Below are positions 38,290 through 39,344 of a stretch of DNA of 39,344 nucleotides, piece after piece. Every line of letters starts with the position of its first letter. Within the stretch, counting starts at the first letter, position 1. The notes beneath the pieces are model-generated. The model was not told the DNA's origin. It ran no database searches and saw only the letters and a list, made by a program, of their open reading frames with translations. The position numbers and the translations under genes are program-made. The DNA comes from Halobacteriales archaeon QS_1_68_20. Lineage in GTDB: Archaea; Halobacteriota; Halobacteria; Halobacteriales; PXRE01. Location of the stretch: assembly GCA_003021085.1 (NCBI GenBank), contig PXRE01000016.1, positions 1 to 39,344 of the forward strand. The letters are read 5' to 3'.

Positions 38290-39344
38290 ATGTCAGAGAG
38301 ACACACGCTCCAGGAACTCAGCCAACAGTACCGTGAATCGATGCCCTCGGACCTGCGGGAAGCGCGGTCGTTCGACTGGTACCTGGAGGAGGTCCACGAG
38401 GACCCACGGATCGCCCGCAACGCCCACCAGCGGGTGGCCGACATGTTCGACTACTACGGGACCGAGTACGACGAAATGCAGGGCATCGTCGAGTACCAGA
38501 TGGCCTCCGAGGACCCCCTGAACGACGGCGAGAACACCTTCTACGGCCCCGTCGTCCACCAGGCCATCCACGAGTTCGTCAACAAGGTGAAGTCGGGCGC
38601 CCGCGGCCTGGGCCCCGAGCGCCGCATCAAACTCCTGCTCGGCCCGGTCGGCTCCGGCAAGTCCGCGTTCGACGCGCTCGTCCGGCAGTACTTCGAGGAC
38701 TACACGCTGCGGGAGGAGGGCCGGATGTACACCTTCCGCTGGACGGACCTCCGCGACGTCGTCGACGACCAGGACCCCGCCGACGACGTCGTGCGCTCGC
38801 CGATGAACCAGGACCCGCTGGTGCTGTTGCCCGTCAACTCAACGAGCGGCTGGACGCCCCCTACACCATCCAGAACGACCAGAGCCTGGACCCCGAGTCG
38901 GCGTTCTACATGGACAAACTGCTGGAGCACTACGACGACGACCTCCAGGCCGTCCTGGAGAACCACGTCGAGGTGATCCGGCTGACCGCCGACGAGAACA
39001 AGCGCCAGGCAATCGAGACGTTCGAACCGAAGGACAAGAAGAACCAGGACGAGACGGAGTTGACCGGCGACGTCAACTACAGCAAGATCGCGGTCTACGG
39101 CGAGTCCGACCCTCGTGCCTTCGACTACTCCGGCGCCTTCTGCAACGCCAACCGCGGGCTGTTCTCCGGCGAGGAACTGCTCAAACTGCAGCGCGAGTTC
39201 CTGTACGACTTCCTGCACGCCACCCAGGAGGCGACGATCAAGCCGAAGAACAACCCCCGGATCGACATCGACCAGGTGATCGTCGGCCGGACGAACATGC
39301 CCGAGTACAAGGACAAGAAGGGCGACGAGAAGATGGAGGCGTTC
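38290..39344 (+). pseudogene. prkA: PrkA-type serine protein kinase, frame-disrupted, runs off window
   Basis: The N-terminal AAA part reads MSERHTLQELSQQYRESMPS, RSFDWYLEEVHEDPRIARNAHQRVADMFDYYGTEYDE, VNKVKSGARGLGPERRIKLLLGPVGSGKSAF (Walker A) and MNQDPLVLLPV to about 38834. The next conserved segment, QLNERLDAPYTIQNDQSLDPESAFYMDKL, is in another frame from 38835 and continues (KKNQDETELTGDVNYSKI, AFCNANRGLFSGEEL, VIVGRTNMPEYKDKKGDEKMEAF) to the window end. Relatives have about ten more residues between LLPV and QLNERL, so a short deletion removed them and changed the frame. ATG 38272 is an alternative start. PrkA normally works with YeaH/SpoVR-like partners in stress response; these would lie beyond the window. 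Confidence 0.85.

Overview
The window is GC-rich DNA from a halophilic archaeon (class Halobacteria). The predicted proteins are very acidic and low in lysine. Twin-arginine (Tat) signals and Tat lipoboxes are common on secreted proteins. Many genes look leaderless, with a TATA-like box 25-32 bases before the start codon. Several families are, as far as I know, essentially haloarchaeal: TbsP, DUF5799, DUF5820, DUF7117 and DUF7269. The tRNA-Trp gene carries the haloarchaeal intron that doubles as a box C/D methylation guide RNA.

Layout. 1-2.0 kb: gene-poor DNA, intron-containing tRNA-Trp, and the regulator tbsP. 2.3-4.6 kb: a 45-residue membrane miniprotein facing a CHAT-type cysteine protease tail to tail. 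4.7-11.4 kb: a housekeeping stretch with one-carbon metabolism (glyA, folD), two alpha/beta hydrolases, a CNNM/CorC-like protein without its membrane domain, a lipoprotein and the remnant of a PKD-domain protein. 11.4-14.8 kb: a four-gene overlapping minus-strand operon (DUF4129, DUF7269, DUF58, DUF7519) without the MoxR ATPase usual for such clusters, preceded by a perfect 30-base palindrome. 15-17.8 kb: two haloarchaeal hypotheticals and glmM. 17.8-26.5 kb and 28.5-37 kb: a nucleoside uptake and breakdown locus, comprising a BMP-family binding lipoprotein, a ribokinase-like PfkB enzyme, DeoC aldolase, nucleoside hydrolase, a two-domain ABC ATPase with two permeases, and cytidine deaminase. 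Together these would import nucleosides, deaminate cytidine, split off the base and feed the sugar into central metabolism. The locus is interrupted by accessory genes: a RelE-type and a VapBC toxin-antitoxin pair, a beta-helix secreted protein, and damaged genes.

32.9-35.3 kb: a redox/aromatic-stress module (24-residue leader peptide, DoxX, VOC dioxygenase-like protein, pirin) next to an HxlR regulator with a candidate redox cysteine. The DoxX-operon and HxlR promoters share a nearly identical 30-base operator/TATA block in opposite orientation, which makes a self-contained regulon. This is the most testable new observation. 36-39.3 kb: a Tat-secreted protein, cdd, a small repeat array, a DUF5820 gene, and the start of the PrkA serine kinase, which is frame-disrupted and runs off the window.

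A striking overall feature is the number of damaged genes: lost start codon, N-terminal loss, short internal deletion, frameshift or lost stop in about eight genes within 39 kb. This means either local gene decay or systematic sequence error; raw reads would decide.
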